Source: Acidimicrobiia bacterium (GTDB taxonomy: Bacteria; Actinomycetota; Acidimicrobiia; Spongiisociales; UBA5794). Taken from it: 18,474 bases of DNA. A model generated the notes under the pieces. It did no database searches. It worked only from the letters and a program-made list of their open reading frames with translations, and was not told the origin of the DNA. Position 1 is the first letter of the stretch, and the number at the start of each line of letters is the position of its first letter. The DNA lies in assembly GCA_030618675.1 (NCBI GenBank), contig JAUXCV010000009.1, positions 1-18,474 on the forward strand, written 5' to 3'. The translations under genes were made by a program, and so were the position numbers. Shown here piece after piece: positions 1-7,366 of the stretch.

Positions 1-2
1 GG

Positions 3-356
3 CCTCTCATCGAGGAGCGACTGATCTGGAACACGGTCACCGAGAGCGATCTCGAGGATCTCTTCAGGGCCGTGATCAAGCCCCTGCCGTTCCCGATGCC
101 GGAGCCGCAGTATCGGCTGTTCGAATCGAGCGGTAGGTTCGTCGGGCGCTTCGACTTCGCCTACCCGACCCGGCTGTCTCTCATCGAGACGGACAGCGAA
201 GGATGGCACATGGATCCGGTGTCGTTCCAGAGGGACCGTGAGAAGCAGAACCGCGCCCACGCCCTCGGGTGGACCGTCTACCGCTTCACGTGGCGTCAAC
301 TCATCGACGACCCCGAGTCCGTTCGCGCGATCATCACGTCGATCTGGACCGACTGA
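3..356 (+). CDS. DUF559-like endonuclease-fold protein, C-terminal part (5' truncated)
   Basis: The reading frame is open from base 3, so the gene begins outside the window. A GTG at 72 is only an internal codon, because the residues before it already fit the family (an acidic helix followed by a Leu/Pro-rich segment). The visible part matches the end of actinobacterial DUF559 proteins, which have a Vsr/PD-(D/E)XK nuclease fold: a GRFDFAYP strand, then IETD with the acidic pair, then WH, a basic RDREKQNRA helix, and the GWTVYRFTWRQL strand that closes the domain. Such proteins are often annotated as endonuclease-domain or AbiEi-like, but their substrate is usually unknown and none is claimed here. 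The gene converges on the penicillin-acylase-family gene and ends 2 nt before a strong inverted repeat. The family call is fairly safe; enzymatic activity is inference. Confidence 0.7.
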   Translation, partial: PLIEERLIWNTVTESDLEDLFRAVIKPLPFPMPEPQYRLFESSGRFVGRFDFAYPTRLSLIETDSEGWHMDPVSFQRDREKQNRAHALGWTVYRFTWRQLIDDPESVRAIITSIWTD

Positions 357-357
357 C

Positions 358-409
358 GGACTCCGGCGTCCATGCGAATCGGATACGAGCTGAGCGGACG
401 CCGGAGTCC
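358..409. terminator. Perfect 14-bp inverted repeat, bidirectional terminator
   Basis: GGACTCCGGCGTCC (358-371) is the exact reverse complement of GGACGCCGGAGTCC (396-409), with a 24-nt loop. It sits between two convergent genes, touching the stop codon of the minus-strand gene, so it can serve both as a hairpin terminator. There is no T-run, which is common for actinobacterial terminators. Confidence 0.65.
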
Positions 410-2931
410 TAAGGGGTGAGGGTTTGGACTGATTCTGCTGCTGCGTCTATCTGGGCTCGTGTCCAGTTCATCGGGGAGTACTCACCTGCGAGCCAGATGG
501 GGATCATGTCGTCGTAGTGGGGGTGATCCGTGTGCCCCGACTGGCCGGTCATGTGCGTCGTTCTGGAACGCGACAGGTCTGCGAGATCGACGAGCATCCG
601 CTGTGACGGCAGCCAGTCGGTCTCGAAGCCCTCGTAGGCGGTCCAACCGGTGGCGTTGACGAGGTCTTTGCCCCCGGAGGTGGGGAACGGGCCGCGATTG
701 AATCGGTCTTCGATCACGCCGATTCCGGATTCGCCGAGCGTCTGATTGCGGAACGTGGAGAGGTGCATCTCGCCCCACTGCCACTCGTCCGGGTCGTCAC
801 CGAACCAGCCCTTCAGGTCTTCGTATGCGGCATCGAGCGATAGCTGCAAGATCGCGTCACGGCTCTCAATCACGTCCGTCGTCCGGTCATCCCAGAACGG
901 GTCGTCGGGGATCTCGAGCATCTGACCGACGACGTAGAACCAGCGCCCGGCGCCGTTCGGCCAGTAGTCCTCCGGCAGGTCGTCGTGGAAGGTGAGTTCG
1001 AGGATCCGGGACCAGACGGCGTTGAACGCCGCCGCGCCCGCCGAATCTGCCTGGTTGCCCAGATCCCAGGCAGTGAAGACGGCGTTGAGGGGCGTGTCGA
1101 GCCGAGCGAGGTACGGGATGATGGCTTCGGCGTTGAGGCTGTACGAATCGAACTGGATCGCAGCCATCTCGTCGAGGCCGACCGGAGCGTTGGATCCGAC
1201 GAGGTCGACGATGCGACGCGCCCGGTACCCGAAGTTCCAGTTGTATGTGATCCAGTAGGGATAGGTGTCGTCGACCACGGCGTTGTTCGCCGTCACGATG
1301 TAGCCGCTTTCCGGGTTGAACGACCGGGGAAGTTCGTCGAACGGGATGTAGCCCGTCCACTCGTACTCATCGGTCCAGCCGGGCACAGGGAGTGTTCCGT
1401 CCCCGCCCGCACGGATCGGGATGCTGCCGGGGGACTGGTAGCCGATGTTCCCCTCGATGTCGGCGTAGATGACGTTCTGCGACGGCACCGCGAACGATTG
1501 CAGCGCCGTCCGGAACTCATCCCAGTTCGATGCGGTGTCGAGTCCGATGAACGCCTCAACGATCCCGGGATTGGTGTCGAGAGCGGTCCACCGCAGCGCG
1601 ACGGCGTACGGCTCGGGCGTCTCGACGCCTGACTCCGCGAAGCCCTCCAGGTCCCCGTAGGCGTCCGAGATGATGGGTCCGTGCCTGGTGGTCTTGACCT
1701 CGATCGTGACCGTGTCACCACCTGCGACATTGATCGTCTCTTCCCTGACCTCCATGTCGACCCAGGTGCCGTTGACCTCGTACTGGTGCGGGTTGTCGGG
1801 GTTGATCTTCTCGATGAAGAGATCCTGAACGTCCGGAGCGAGATTCGTGACGCCCCACGCGATGTTGGCGTTGTGCCCGATGATGACGCCCGGCACGCCG
1901 GCGAACGAGAACCCTGCGACGTCGAACGGGCAGGCGTTCGATACGTCGGTGCAATGGAGGCCGATCTGATACCAGATCGACGGCATCTGGATGCCGAGGT
2001 GAGTGTCGTTGGCGAGGATCGGTGATCCGGTGTCGGTGAGGTCCCCGGACACGACCCATGAATTGGAGCCGATACCGGAGTCCGTGCCGCCTACGCCCAT
2101 CGTTGAGATGAGGTCGAGCTTCCCCTGAACCGATGCCAGGGCCGTACGGATCCCGGGGGTCACTCGCAGGGACGCTGTCGGCACCGAGTCGTTGGTGTCC
2201 GTCGGCACGATGAAGGGATTGATGTCACCCGGGTACGGCGGGAACAGTTGAGCAACCTGCTCTTCGCTGAGTGACCCGAGCAGCATCGCCCGTTCGATCT
2301 CAGCATCCATGTTGCCGCCCAGGTCCCATGCCATCGCAATGCCCCATGTCAGCGTGTCGACGGGGTCCCACATCTCCGGGTCGTAGCCATGATTCAAGAA
2401 CTCGAGGATCGTGTACTCGAAGCTCAGGTCGGCAGGCGACTGGGTCGCAAGGTAGGCGTTCACGCCCTCGGAGTAGGCCTCGATGACCGCCCGGATCTCG
2501 GGTGTCGCGGCCGCGTACTGGTCCGCGGCGACATCGTGCCAGCCGAGAGTTCGCAGGAACGTGTCGGTCTCAACCTGGCTATCGCCGAACATCTCGGAGA
2601 GTTGACCCGCACCGATGTGGCGCCATACGTCCATCTGCCAGAAACGCTCCTGGGCGTGGACGAATCCTTGCGCCATGAAGAGGTCATGCGAGGTGTCGGC
2701 GTAGATGTGGGGGACCCCCATGTCGTCGCGCACGACTTCGACGTTTGCCTCGAGACCGGCGATCGCCGTTTCCCCTTCAACGTCCGGGAAGGCGCGCCGC
2801 ACCGAGATGCTCATGAACAGCACCACGCCGAGTACCGCGATCACGAGCAGGGCCACGATGGCGCCGAGGACGATCTTCCACCACATGCGCGATTGCCTCG
2901 GCCCGTTGCCCGGCGCTGCTGTATCAGTCAT
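409..2931 (-). CDS. Penicillin acylase family Ntn-hydrolase, membrane-anchored
   Basis: This is an N-terminal-nucleophile amidase of the penicillin/cephalosporin/AHL acylase family. Enzymes of this family cleave themselves into alpha and beta subunits and hydrolyse amide-linked acyl groups. Numbered from the longer start at 2955, residues 26-48 form one hydrophobic anchor after a short basic stretch. The alpha-subunit signature (RDDMGVPHIYA, then AQERFWQMD) lies at 76-109. The autoprocessing site is GIGSNSW, with Ser297 as the expected catalytic N-terminal Ser of the beta chain. ANDTHL follows about 20 residues later. The length (840-848 aa) is normal for the family. I prefer the start at 2931 because a TACGAT hexamer lies 8 nt upstream of it, as at other leaderless starts here; an alternative ATG at 2955 adds eight residues. 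The substrate (beta-lactam, acyl-homoserine lactone or other) cannot be told from sequence. It is probably exported and tethered outside the membrane. Confidence 0.9.
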   Translation of the reverse strand: MTDTAAPGNGPRQSRMWWKIVLGAIVALLVIAVLGVVLFMSISVRRAFPDVEGETAIAGLEANVEVVRDDMGVPHIYADTSHDLFMAQGFVHAQERFWQMDVWRHIGAGQLSEMFGDSQVETDTFLRTLGWHDVAADQYAAATPEIRAVIEAYSEGVNAYLATQSPADLSFEYTILEFLNHGYDPEMWDPVDTLTWGIAMAWDLGGNMDAEIERAMLLGSLSEEQVAQLFPPYPGDINPFIVPTDTNDSVPTASLRVTPGIRTALASVQGKLDLISTMGVGGTDSGIGSNSWVVSGDLTDTGSPILANDTHLGIQMPSIWYQIGLHCTDVSNACPFDVAGFSFAGVPGVIIGHNANIAWGVTNLAPDVQDLFIEKINPDNPHQYEVNGTWVDMEVREETINVAGGDTVTIEVKTTRHGPIISDAYGDLEGFAESGVETPEPYAVALRWTALDTNPGIVEAFIGLDTASNWDEFRTALQSFAVPSQNVIYADIEGNIGYQSPGSIPIRAGGDGTLPVPGWTDEYEWTGYIPFDELPRSFNPESGYIVTANNAVVDDTYPYWITYNWNFGYRARRIVDLVGSNAPVGLDEMAAIQFDSYSLNAEAIIPYLARLDTPLNAVFTAWDLGNQADSAGAAAFNAVWSRILELTFHDDLPEDYWPNGAGRWFYVVGQMLEIPDDPFWDDRTTDVIESRDAILQLSLDAAYEDLKGWFGDDPDEWQWGEMHLSTFRNQTLGESGIGVIEDRFNRGPFPTSGGKDLVNATGWTAYEGFETDWLPSQRMLVDLADLSRSRTTHMTGQSGHTDHPHYDDMIPIWLAGEYSPMNWTRAQIDAAAESVQTLTP

Positions 2932-2939
2932 GACCGGCG

Positions 2940-2945
2940 ATCGTA
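2940..2945 (-). promoter_or_regulatory. -10 hexamer for the acylase gene (leaderless)
   Basis: TACGAT on the minus strand ends 8 nt before the ATG at 2931, the spacing expected for a leaderless transcript. No convincing -35 is visible. This site lies inside the first codons if the ATG at 2955 is used, which argues for the shorter start. Confidence 0.45.
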
Positions 2946-2972
2946 CTCGTTTCATCGAGTCCCGCGGCGTCG

Positions 2973-2978
2973 TACCAT
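2973..2978 (+). promoter_or_regulatory. -10 hexamer for the bpa-like gene (leaderless)
   Basis: TACCAT ends 6 nt before the ATG at 2985, and no Shine-Dalgarno sequence is present. Together with the opposing TACGAT at 2940-2945 it makes a compact divergent promoter of about 50 bp. Confidence 0.4.
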
Positions 2979-2984
2979 GGTGGT

Positions 2985-3500
2985 ATGGAAGATACGACCG
3001 AACCGGCAGACACGACCGAACAGGTGGACACGCAGAGCGACGAGGAGCCGATCACCCCGCAGGTGGTCGACGACCCCGTCGACGAGGGAGATGAGAACGG
3101 CGGTACGTTCGTGACCGAACCCTCGAAGCTCATTCGGATCGCCTCGATGACCCGGGCGATGCTCGAAGAGGTCCGGGCGTCCGGCATGGACGATCTTGGA
3201 CGACAGAGGCTTCTCGCCGTCTACCACCGATCCATTGATGAGTTGCGGGACGTGCTATCCGACGACCTCAAAGAGGAACTCGATTCGATCTTCGTGCCAC
3301 TCGAGAGCGAGACCCCTACCGAGCCGGAGATCCGAGTTGCCCAGGCACAGCTCGTCGGTTGGCTCGAGGGGCTCTTCCATGGAATCCAGGCATCCCTCTG
3401 GTCACAGCAGATGTCGGCCCAGGCACAACTCGAGCAGATGGGCCGACGCAAGGCTCTCGAACCGCCGGGCGATGAGGACCAACCGGGGCTCTATCTGTAG
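2985..3500 (+). CDS. bpa: Bacterial proteasome activator (Bpa/PafE family)
   Basis: This is an ATP-independent activator that caps the actinobacterial 20S proteasome and helps degrade unfolded proteins. The first ~45 residues are acidic and probably disordered. The rest is the helical core, which matches M. tuberculosis Rv3780 closely: LIRIASM, LLEEVRA-like MLEEVRA, then RVAQAQLVGWLEGLFHGIQ and a QQMSAQAQLEQM helix. The protein ends in GLYL, where mycobacterial Bpa ends in GQYL; this C-terminal tail docks into pockets of the proteasome alpha ring. Here Leu-Tyr-Leu fits the full hydrophobic-Tyr-X (HbYX) rule. The 171 aa length is typical (about 174 in Mtb). It is divergent from the acylase gene and followed after 65 bp by the AOR-like gene, which has its own promoter candidate. 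It implies that the genome encodes a 20S proteasome, although none is in this window. Confidence 0.9.
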   Translation: MEDTTEPADTTEQVDTQSDEEPITPQVVDDPVDEGDENGGTFVTEPSKLIRIASMTRAMLEEVRASGMDDLGRQRLLAVYHRSIDELRDVLSDDLKEELDSIFVPLESETPTEPEIRVAQAQLVGWLEGLFHGIQASLWSQQMSAQAQLEQMGRRKALEPPGDEDQPGLYL

Positions 3501-3535
3501 ACCGACTCCGGTCCCAAGGGTGGTCACCCGTTCGC

Positions 3536-3541
3536 TACGAT
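3536..3541 (+). promoter_or_regulatory. -10 hexamer upstream of the AOR-like gene
   Basis: TACGAT lies 24 nt before the ATG at 3566, in the gap after the bpa-like stop. A Shine-Dalgarno sequence GAGGA (3554-3558) lies 7 nt before the start, so this gene seems to have a short leader. The TACGAT word is the same as at two other starts in the window. Confidence 0.4.
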
Positions 3542-3565
3542 TCCCCGTCCAATGAGGAACGATCC

Positions 3566-5389
3566 ATGACGCATGCGCTCACGCTGCTTCCGCCGACTTC
3601 CGTTGTCGTGAACCGGTACCACGTGGACCTGAGCAATCTGGAGGTCCGGTTCGAGTCGGCGCAGAGCGAAGATCTCGAGGATGCTCTCGGCGGTATCGCT
3701 CGGGCGACCAAACTGCTCGCCGCTGTCGATGTCGACGACCCGTACGCCCCTTCTGCGCCTCTCATCATGAACCTCGGTCTGTTGAGTGGCACGCCTGTCA
3801 TGACCGGACTGCGGACGTTCTTCCACGGCTACTCACCGTTGAAGGTCTCCGACAGCGGAGCACCCGGTCTCATGTGGAGTGCCGGGAGCGGCCACTTCGG
3901 CACCAAACTGCGCGGCCTCGGGATCGATGAGGTGATCTTCACCGGTCGGGCGGAGCGGCCGACGCTGCTGCATCTCACGCCGGGAGAAGATGGCGAACCT
4001 GCCGTCTTCGAGTTCTTGGACGCATCGGACCTCTCCGGAGCCACGATCAACGAGCGTGTCCAGGGGCTACACGGCCGCTACCCCGGAGCACATTTCGCGG
4101 TGATCGGAGCGGCGGGTGAGCACTACGAGTCGGTGCGTTATGCATCGATCGCCCTCTCGACGGACAACCAACTCGAGAGCGGGGACGCGAAGCCGCGCTT
4201 CTGTGGTCGCGGGGGCTACGGCGGTGTGATGGGCTCGAAGAACCTGTGGGCGATCGCCGCCGACGGACCCGATCCTGGCCGGGTGAGAGGACTACGGGAT
4301 GTGAACCGGGAGATCAACACCGGTCCGGGTAGTGCCCGGTACCGGGATCTGGAGCATGACAGGGGCGGCACGTGGCGCATGGTGCCCTGGCTGGGTGGAG
4401 AGAACATGCTGCCCGAGGAGAACTTCTCTCCGACCGGAACCGACCGTCCTGCCCGGCTTGCCCGATCGAGCATCGAGTCGGGTCCCTACGAGGTTCGAGC
4501 CGAAGGTTGCTACCTCTGCGGCATCCGTTGCCACAAGAACGTGTACGACAAGGCACCCGATGGAGAGACCGGTCCGTTCCGAGCGAAGGTCGACTACGAA
4601 CCGTTGGGACTCCTCTCGTTCAATCTCGGTGTGCACGACCCCGACGCCGCGCTCTCGTTGATCGACCTCGTCGACGAGTTGGGGATGGATTCGATCTCGC
4701 TCGGTGTGACCCTTGGATACGCCATGGATTTCAACCGGCGCACCGGGGGAGACCTGGCCGGCGGGATCGGCTTCGGGCAGGTCGCCGAGTTGGTGGACAC
4801 CATCCGGGAAGTGGCAGCCGGACGACTCCCAGAAGTGGGGCAAGGTACGAAGCGCCTCGCGAACCAAACGGGAGAACAGGGATTCGCGATGCAATCGAAG
4901 GGCATCGAGTTCCCCGCATACCTTCCCCACACGAACCCGGGGTATCCCTGGGCTCTCGCAGGCGGCCACATGGCGATGCGTACGTACCTTCTGTATCTCA
5001 CTGAACGGCAGACCGATGTCGACTACTGGGTGAAGGCGATCACGGCCAGCGGACCACTGTTCCTGATGGACGACATCACGGGACTCTGCAAGTTCGCGGG
5101 CATCTCAGCTGATCTCGAGGCAGAGGCATTGGGACTGGCGACAGGGATCGCGACAACAGGGGATGAACTCTCAGCCGCCGTCATGAACACGTTCCTGCGC
5201 GGCTACGCGAACGAGCGACGCACGGGTTTCGCTGTTGAGGATTATCGCCTCCCAGCAGAGGCACACGGGCCGGTGGGGGATGCCGACATCGAGGTATTCA
5301 ACACACCCGAGTTCTTCACAGAGCTTCGGAGACGGGTCACGGAGGACCTGGATCGTCGCGTCGCCGAAGCCGGATTCCCGATCGCGTGA
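3566..5389 (+). CDS. Aldehyde:ferredoxin oxidoreductase family protein (tungsto/molybdo-bis-pterin enzyme)
   Basis: The protein belongs to the AOR family, which oxidises aldehydes or related substrates with a bis-pterin tungsten or molybdenum cofactor and one [4Fe-4S] cluster. The N-terminal domain shows RYHVDLSNLEVRF, LSGTPVMTG, a Gly-rich SAGSGHFGTKLRGLG stretch and GSKNLWAIAADG. Cluster ligands are intact: Cys315-x2-Cys318-x3-Cys322, with the distant fourth ligand Cys508 in DITGLCKFAG. ELGMDSISLG and KGIEFPAYLP are usual AOR C-terminal landmarks. At 607 aa the length is standard. The segment that often reads RGACH in this family is replaced by AGGHMAMRTY, so it belongs to a divergent subgroup. 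A Shine-Dalgarno GAGGA supports the start. No pterin-cofactor, ferredoxin or partner-subunit gene is nearby, so the cofactor metal, electron acceptor and substrate are unknown. Confidence 0.88.
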   Translation: MTHALTLLPPTSVVVNRYHVDLSNLEVRFESAQSEDLEDALGGIARATKLLAAVDVDDPYAPSAPLIMNLGLLSGTPVMTGLRTFFHGYSPLKVSDSGAPGLMWSAGSGHFGTKLRGLGIDEVIFTGRAERPTLLHLTPGEDGEPAVFEFLDASDLSGATINERVQGLHGRYPGAHFAVIGAAGEHYESVRYASIALSTDNQLESGDAKPRFCGRGGYGGVMGSKNLWAIAADGPDPGRVRGLRDVNREINTGPGSARYRDLEHDRGGTWRMVPWLGGENMLPEENFSPTGTDRPARLARSSIESGPYEVRAEGCYLCGIRCHKNVYDKAPDGETGPFRAKVDYEPLGLLSFNLGVHDPDAALSLIDLVDELGMDSISLGVTLGYAMDFNRRTGGDLAGGIGFGQVAELVDTIREVAAGRLPEVGQGTKRLANQTGEQGFAMQSKGIEFPAYLPHTNPGYPWALAGGHMAMRTYLLYLTERQTDVDYWVKAITASGPLFLMDDITGLCKFAGISADLEAEALGLATGIATTGDELSAAVMNTFLRGYANERRTGFAVEDYRLPAEAHGPVGDADIEVFNTPEFFTELRRRVTEDLDRRVAEAGFPIA

Positions 5390-5395
5390 TTATCG

Positions 5396-5469
5396 AGTAG
5401 ATCAGTAGATCAGTAGATCAGTAGATCAGTAGATCAGAGTAGATCAGTAGATCAGTAGATCAGTAGACC
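5396..5469 (+). repeat. 8-bp tandem repeat (AGTAGATC), about nine copies
   Basis: Five exact copies of AGTAGATC (5396-5435), a 2-bp AG insertion (5436-5437), three more exact copies (5438-5461) and a degenerate ninth (AGTAGACC, 5462-5469). Each exact copy contains GATC. The array begins 7 nt after the stop of the AOR-like gene and lies between convergent genes. A shorter heptamer array (GGGCTAC twice, 5485-5498) follows near the 3' end of the FHA gene. Confidence 0.9.
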
Positions 5470-5526
5470 GGGCAGAGTCTTCACGGGCTACGGGCTACTG
5501 ACAACCTCTGAGCACCAAATGTTCGC

Positions 5527-6090
5527 TCAGTTGCCGACGATTCCTACGAAGAGCGTCAGGATCGCCAGCACCGCGGTCACCGCGATCATTGCCCACACCG
5601 ACCAGGTGAGGCCTTTGATCGACTTCACCGTGTCGTTCAGAGAAGTGATCAGGTCATCGAATCGCGGATCGATGTTTCCGGGTGCCGATGCCTGGGCGAC
5701 CGGAGCAACGCGCGTTTGCTGGGCGGATACCGGTGCCGGTGCTGGTGCCGGTGCCGGGGCGACGGTCGGCTTGGGCTCGGTCGGCTTCGTCGTCGCAGTG
5801 GTCACCGGGGTGAGCACGATCTCGGTGCCCTCAGCCGGGTGGCCGAGTCGGATCGTCGTCGGACCCTTGATATCGAGGAACTGGATGCGAGCACCGTTGT
5901 GGAACGTCCCGTTGCGGCTCGACGCATCTTGGACGACCCAGTGGGAGCCGTCGTACTTGACCACTGCGTGCCGTCGCGAAATACCGGGGCGCGCCACCTT
6001 GATCGTCGCGGCTGTATCCGCGCCGATCACGGCCGTCGTTCCGGCAGGAATGGTGACGTCTTCGCCTGCCGCGGTGACCCTCAGGTCCAT
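5527..6090 (-). CDS. FHA-domain protein with C-terminal membrane anchor
   Basis: A forkhead-associated domain (about residues 1-95) binds phosphothreonine in signalling partners. Visible motifs are the GISRRHAVV loop (Ser38, His41) and SSRNGTFHNG (Asn60, Gly61). The usual Gly-Arg at the start of the recognition loops reads Gly-Ala (GADTA, 23-27), so phosphopeptide binding may be altered. A Thr/Pro/Ala-rich linker, including a run of Ala-Pro repeats (110-121), leads to a short helix and one transmembrane segment (about 163-184), leaving three residues after it. With no signal peptide, the FHA domain should face the cytoplasm, tail-anchored. A GGGGGA sequence (6094-6099) is a good ribosome binding site. 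It lies 86 bp downstream of the DosS-like kinase on the same strand and could share its transcript. A Ser/Thr-kinase partner is not visible here. Confidence 0.88.
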   Translation of the reverse strand: MDLRVTAAGEDVTIPAGTTAVIGADTAATIKVARPGISRRHAVVKYDGSHWVVQDASSRNGTFHNGARIQFLDIKGPTTIRLGHPAEGTEIVLTPVTTATTKPTEPKPTVAPAPAPAPAPVSAQQTRVAPVAQASAPGNIDPRFDDLITSLNDTVKSIKGLTWSVWAMIAVTAVLAILTLFVGIVGN

Positions 6091-6176
6091 GGATCCCCCA
6101 TGTCGTGTGAACTGCTCTAGGCCTGGAATCTAGCGGTTATCGGTGCTACACCGGAAATGCAGCAGTTGGTGGTTCG

Positions 6177-7292
6177 TCACAGCGGGAGCGAAGCTCGGAT
6201 GTCCGTTCCGGTTTCTGGAGTCGAATCGATCGAGATCTGTCCCCCGGCGCGTGTGGCACGTTCCCTGAGGTTCGTGAGGCCAAGTCCCCACGCCACTTCC
6301 ACAGGGTCGAACCCGATCCCGTTGTCGGAAATGCGGAGGGCGAGCCGATCATCCCCGCCGTGGATCTCGATGGCGATCCGGTCTGCCTGCGAGTGGCGGA
6401 GTGAGTTGCTCAGTGACTCACGCACGAGCTGTGTCGCATCGTCGATGACGCGCTGTGGGAGAGCATCGAGCGATCCGGTGTAGGCGACGTGCACCTCAGT
6501 GTCGTGTGGTCCCGCGAGCCTGGTCACGAGTTCACGGAGTTCCAATCGAAGCGTCCGTTGATCTCCCACTGGTGCGCCAAGGTCGAAGATGAAGCCTCTC
6601 AGAGACGTGATCGTCCGGTCGAGACTCTCGACGTCCTGCTCGAGTGCTCGCCTGATCTCGGGATCAACGACCTTGAGTGCCTGACCCTGGAGAGAGAGTC
6701 CAACGGCGAAAAGATCCTGGATGATGGCGTCGTGCAGGTCCCGGGCGATCCGTTCCCGATCCTCGGCCACCGCAAGGCTCTGGAGCCGTTGTTGGAGCCT
6801 CACAGTACGGATGGCGGTTCCGGCGATCATGGCCAACGCCTCAACGAGCGCCTCGTCCTCTTCGGTGAAACCGCCCTCCTTGTCGGTGAGGTAGAGATTG
6901 CCGAAGAGGCTCGATCCCGCCCGAACCGGAACGCCGAGGAACGAACCCATCTGCGGGTGATGTGACGGCATCCCGATCGAAGCCGGATGATCGGACGTGT
7001 GGTCGATTCGGACCGTTTTTCCCTCACTGGAGATGAGACCGAGCATGCCGCGGCCTTGGGGAGGAGTGCCGATGGCTTCGGCAACTTCCGGGTCGAGACC
7101 TGCATGGACGAAGTCGACCAACCCGCCGTGCCGGCCGACCACGCCAAGGGCAGCATGGGGTGCACCGGTGAGATCCATCGCAATCTCAACGGTCGTTGTC
7201 AGAATCGCTTGAAGGTCCGTCTGCCCGGCCACGGCGGATGCACCCTCGACGAGGTCGCGGAGCCGTGCCGGCGTGAACTGTCTCAACACCAC
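6177..7292 (-). CDS. DosS/DevS-like GAF sensor histidine kinase
   Basis: This cytoplasmic histidine kinase has one GAF domain (about 25-165), a HisKA_3 dimerisation domain with phospho-acceptor His187 in RIARDLHDAIIQ, and an HATPase_c domain with the N box (RESLSNSLRH, 291-300) and G1 box (ISDNGIGFDP, 321-330). The GAF domain resembles GAF-A of M. tuberculosis DosS: HPASIG, HHPQM, SFLGVPV and LFGNLYLT fall at the same spacing. The second His of HHP (His112) and Tyr134 are 22 residues apart, as are the heme ligand His149 and distal Tyr171 of DosS. I infer possible heme binding and sensing of O2, NO, CO or redox state. DosS has about 578 aa and two GAF domains; this one has 371 aa and one. The start is GTG, with TAGCCT 6 nt upstream (leaderless). 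It is divergent from its likely partner regulator at 7367. Confidence 0.9.
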   Translation of the reverse strand: MVLRQFTPARLRDLVEGASAVAGQTDLQAILTTTVEIAMDLTGAPHAALGVVGRHGGLVDFVHAGLDPEVAEAIGTPPQGRGMLGLISSEGKTVRIDHTSDHPASIGMPSHHPQMGSFLGVPVRAGSSLFGNLYLTDKEGGFTEEDEALVEALAMIAGTAIRTVRLQQRLQSLAVAEDRERIARDLHDAIIQDLFAVGLSLQGQALKVVDPEIRRALEQDVESLDRTITSLRGFIFDLGAPVGDQRTLRLELRELVTRLAGPHDTEVHVAYTGSLDALPQRVIDDATQLVRESLSNSLRHSQADRIAIEIHGGDDRLALRISDNGIGFDPVEVAWGLGLTNLRERATRAGGQISIDSTPETGTDIRASLPL

Positions 7293-7298
7293 GGGTGA

Positions 7299-7304
7299 AG
7301 GCTA
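7299..7304 (-). promoter_or_regulatory. -10 hexamer for the sensor kinase (leaderless)
   Basis: TAGCCT on the minus strand ends 6 nt before the GTG start at 7292; no Shine-Dalgarno is present. It lies in the 74-bp gap shared with the response regulator. Confidence 0.35.
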
Positions 7305-7354
7305 CTCGGTCCCGGACTAGGCCATTCGACTCTCCTTGGGGACCCGAGATGCAT

Positions 7355-7360
7355 TAGGTT
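7355..7360 (+). promoter_or_regulatory. -10 hexamer for the response regulator (leaderless), with nearby TTGGGGAC
   Basis: TAGGTT ends 6 nt before the GTG at 7367. TTGGGGAC (7336-7343) upstream equals the left half of the mycobacterial DosR box (TTSGGGACT...), but no matching right half follows, so autoregulation through this site is only a suggestion. Confidence 0.35.
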
Positions 7361-7366
7361 GCGGTC

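Noticed and set aside
5396..5469. Tandem array considered as CRISPR or replication-origin iterons
   Set aside because: The 8-bp units have no spacers, and no cas, rep or dnaA gene or AT-rich unwinding region is nearby.
7336..7349. Possible complete DosR box upstream of the DosR-like gene
   Set aside because: Only the left half (TTGGGGAC) matches; the right half does not, so I do not call a binding site.
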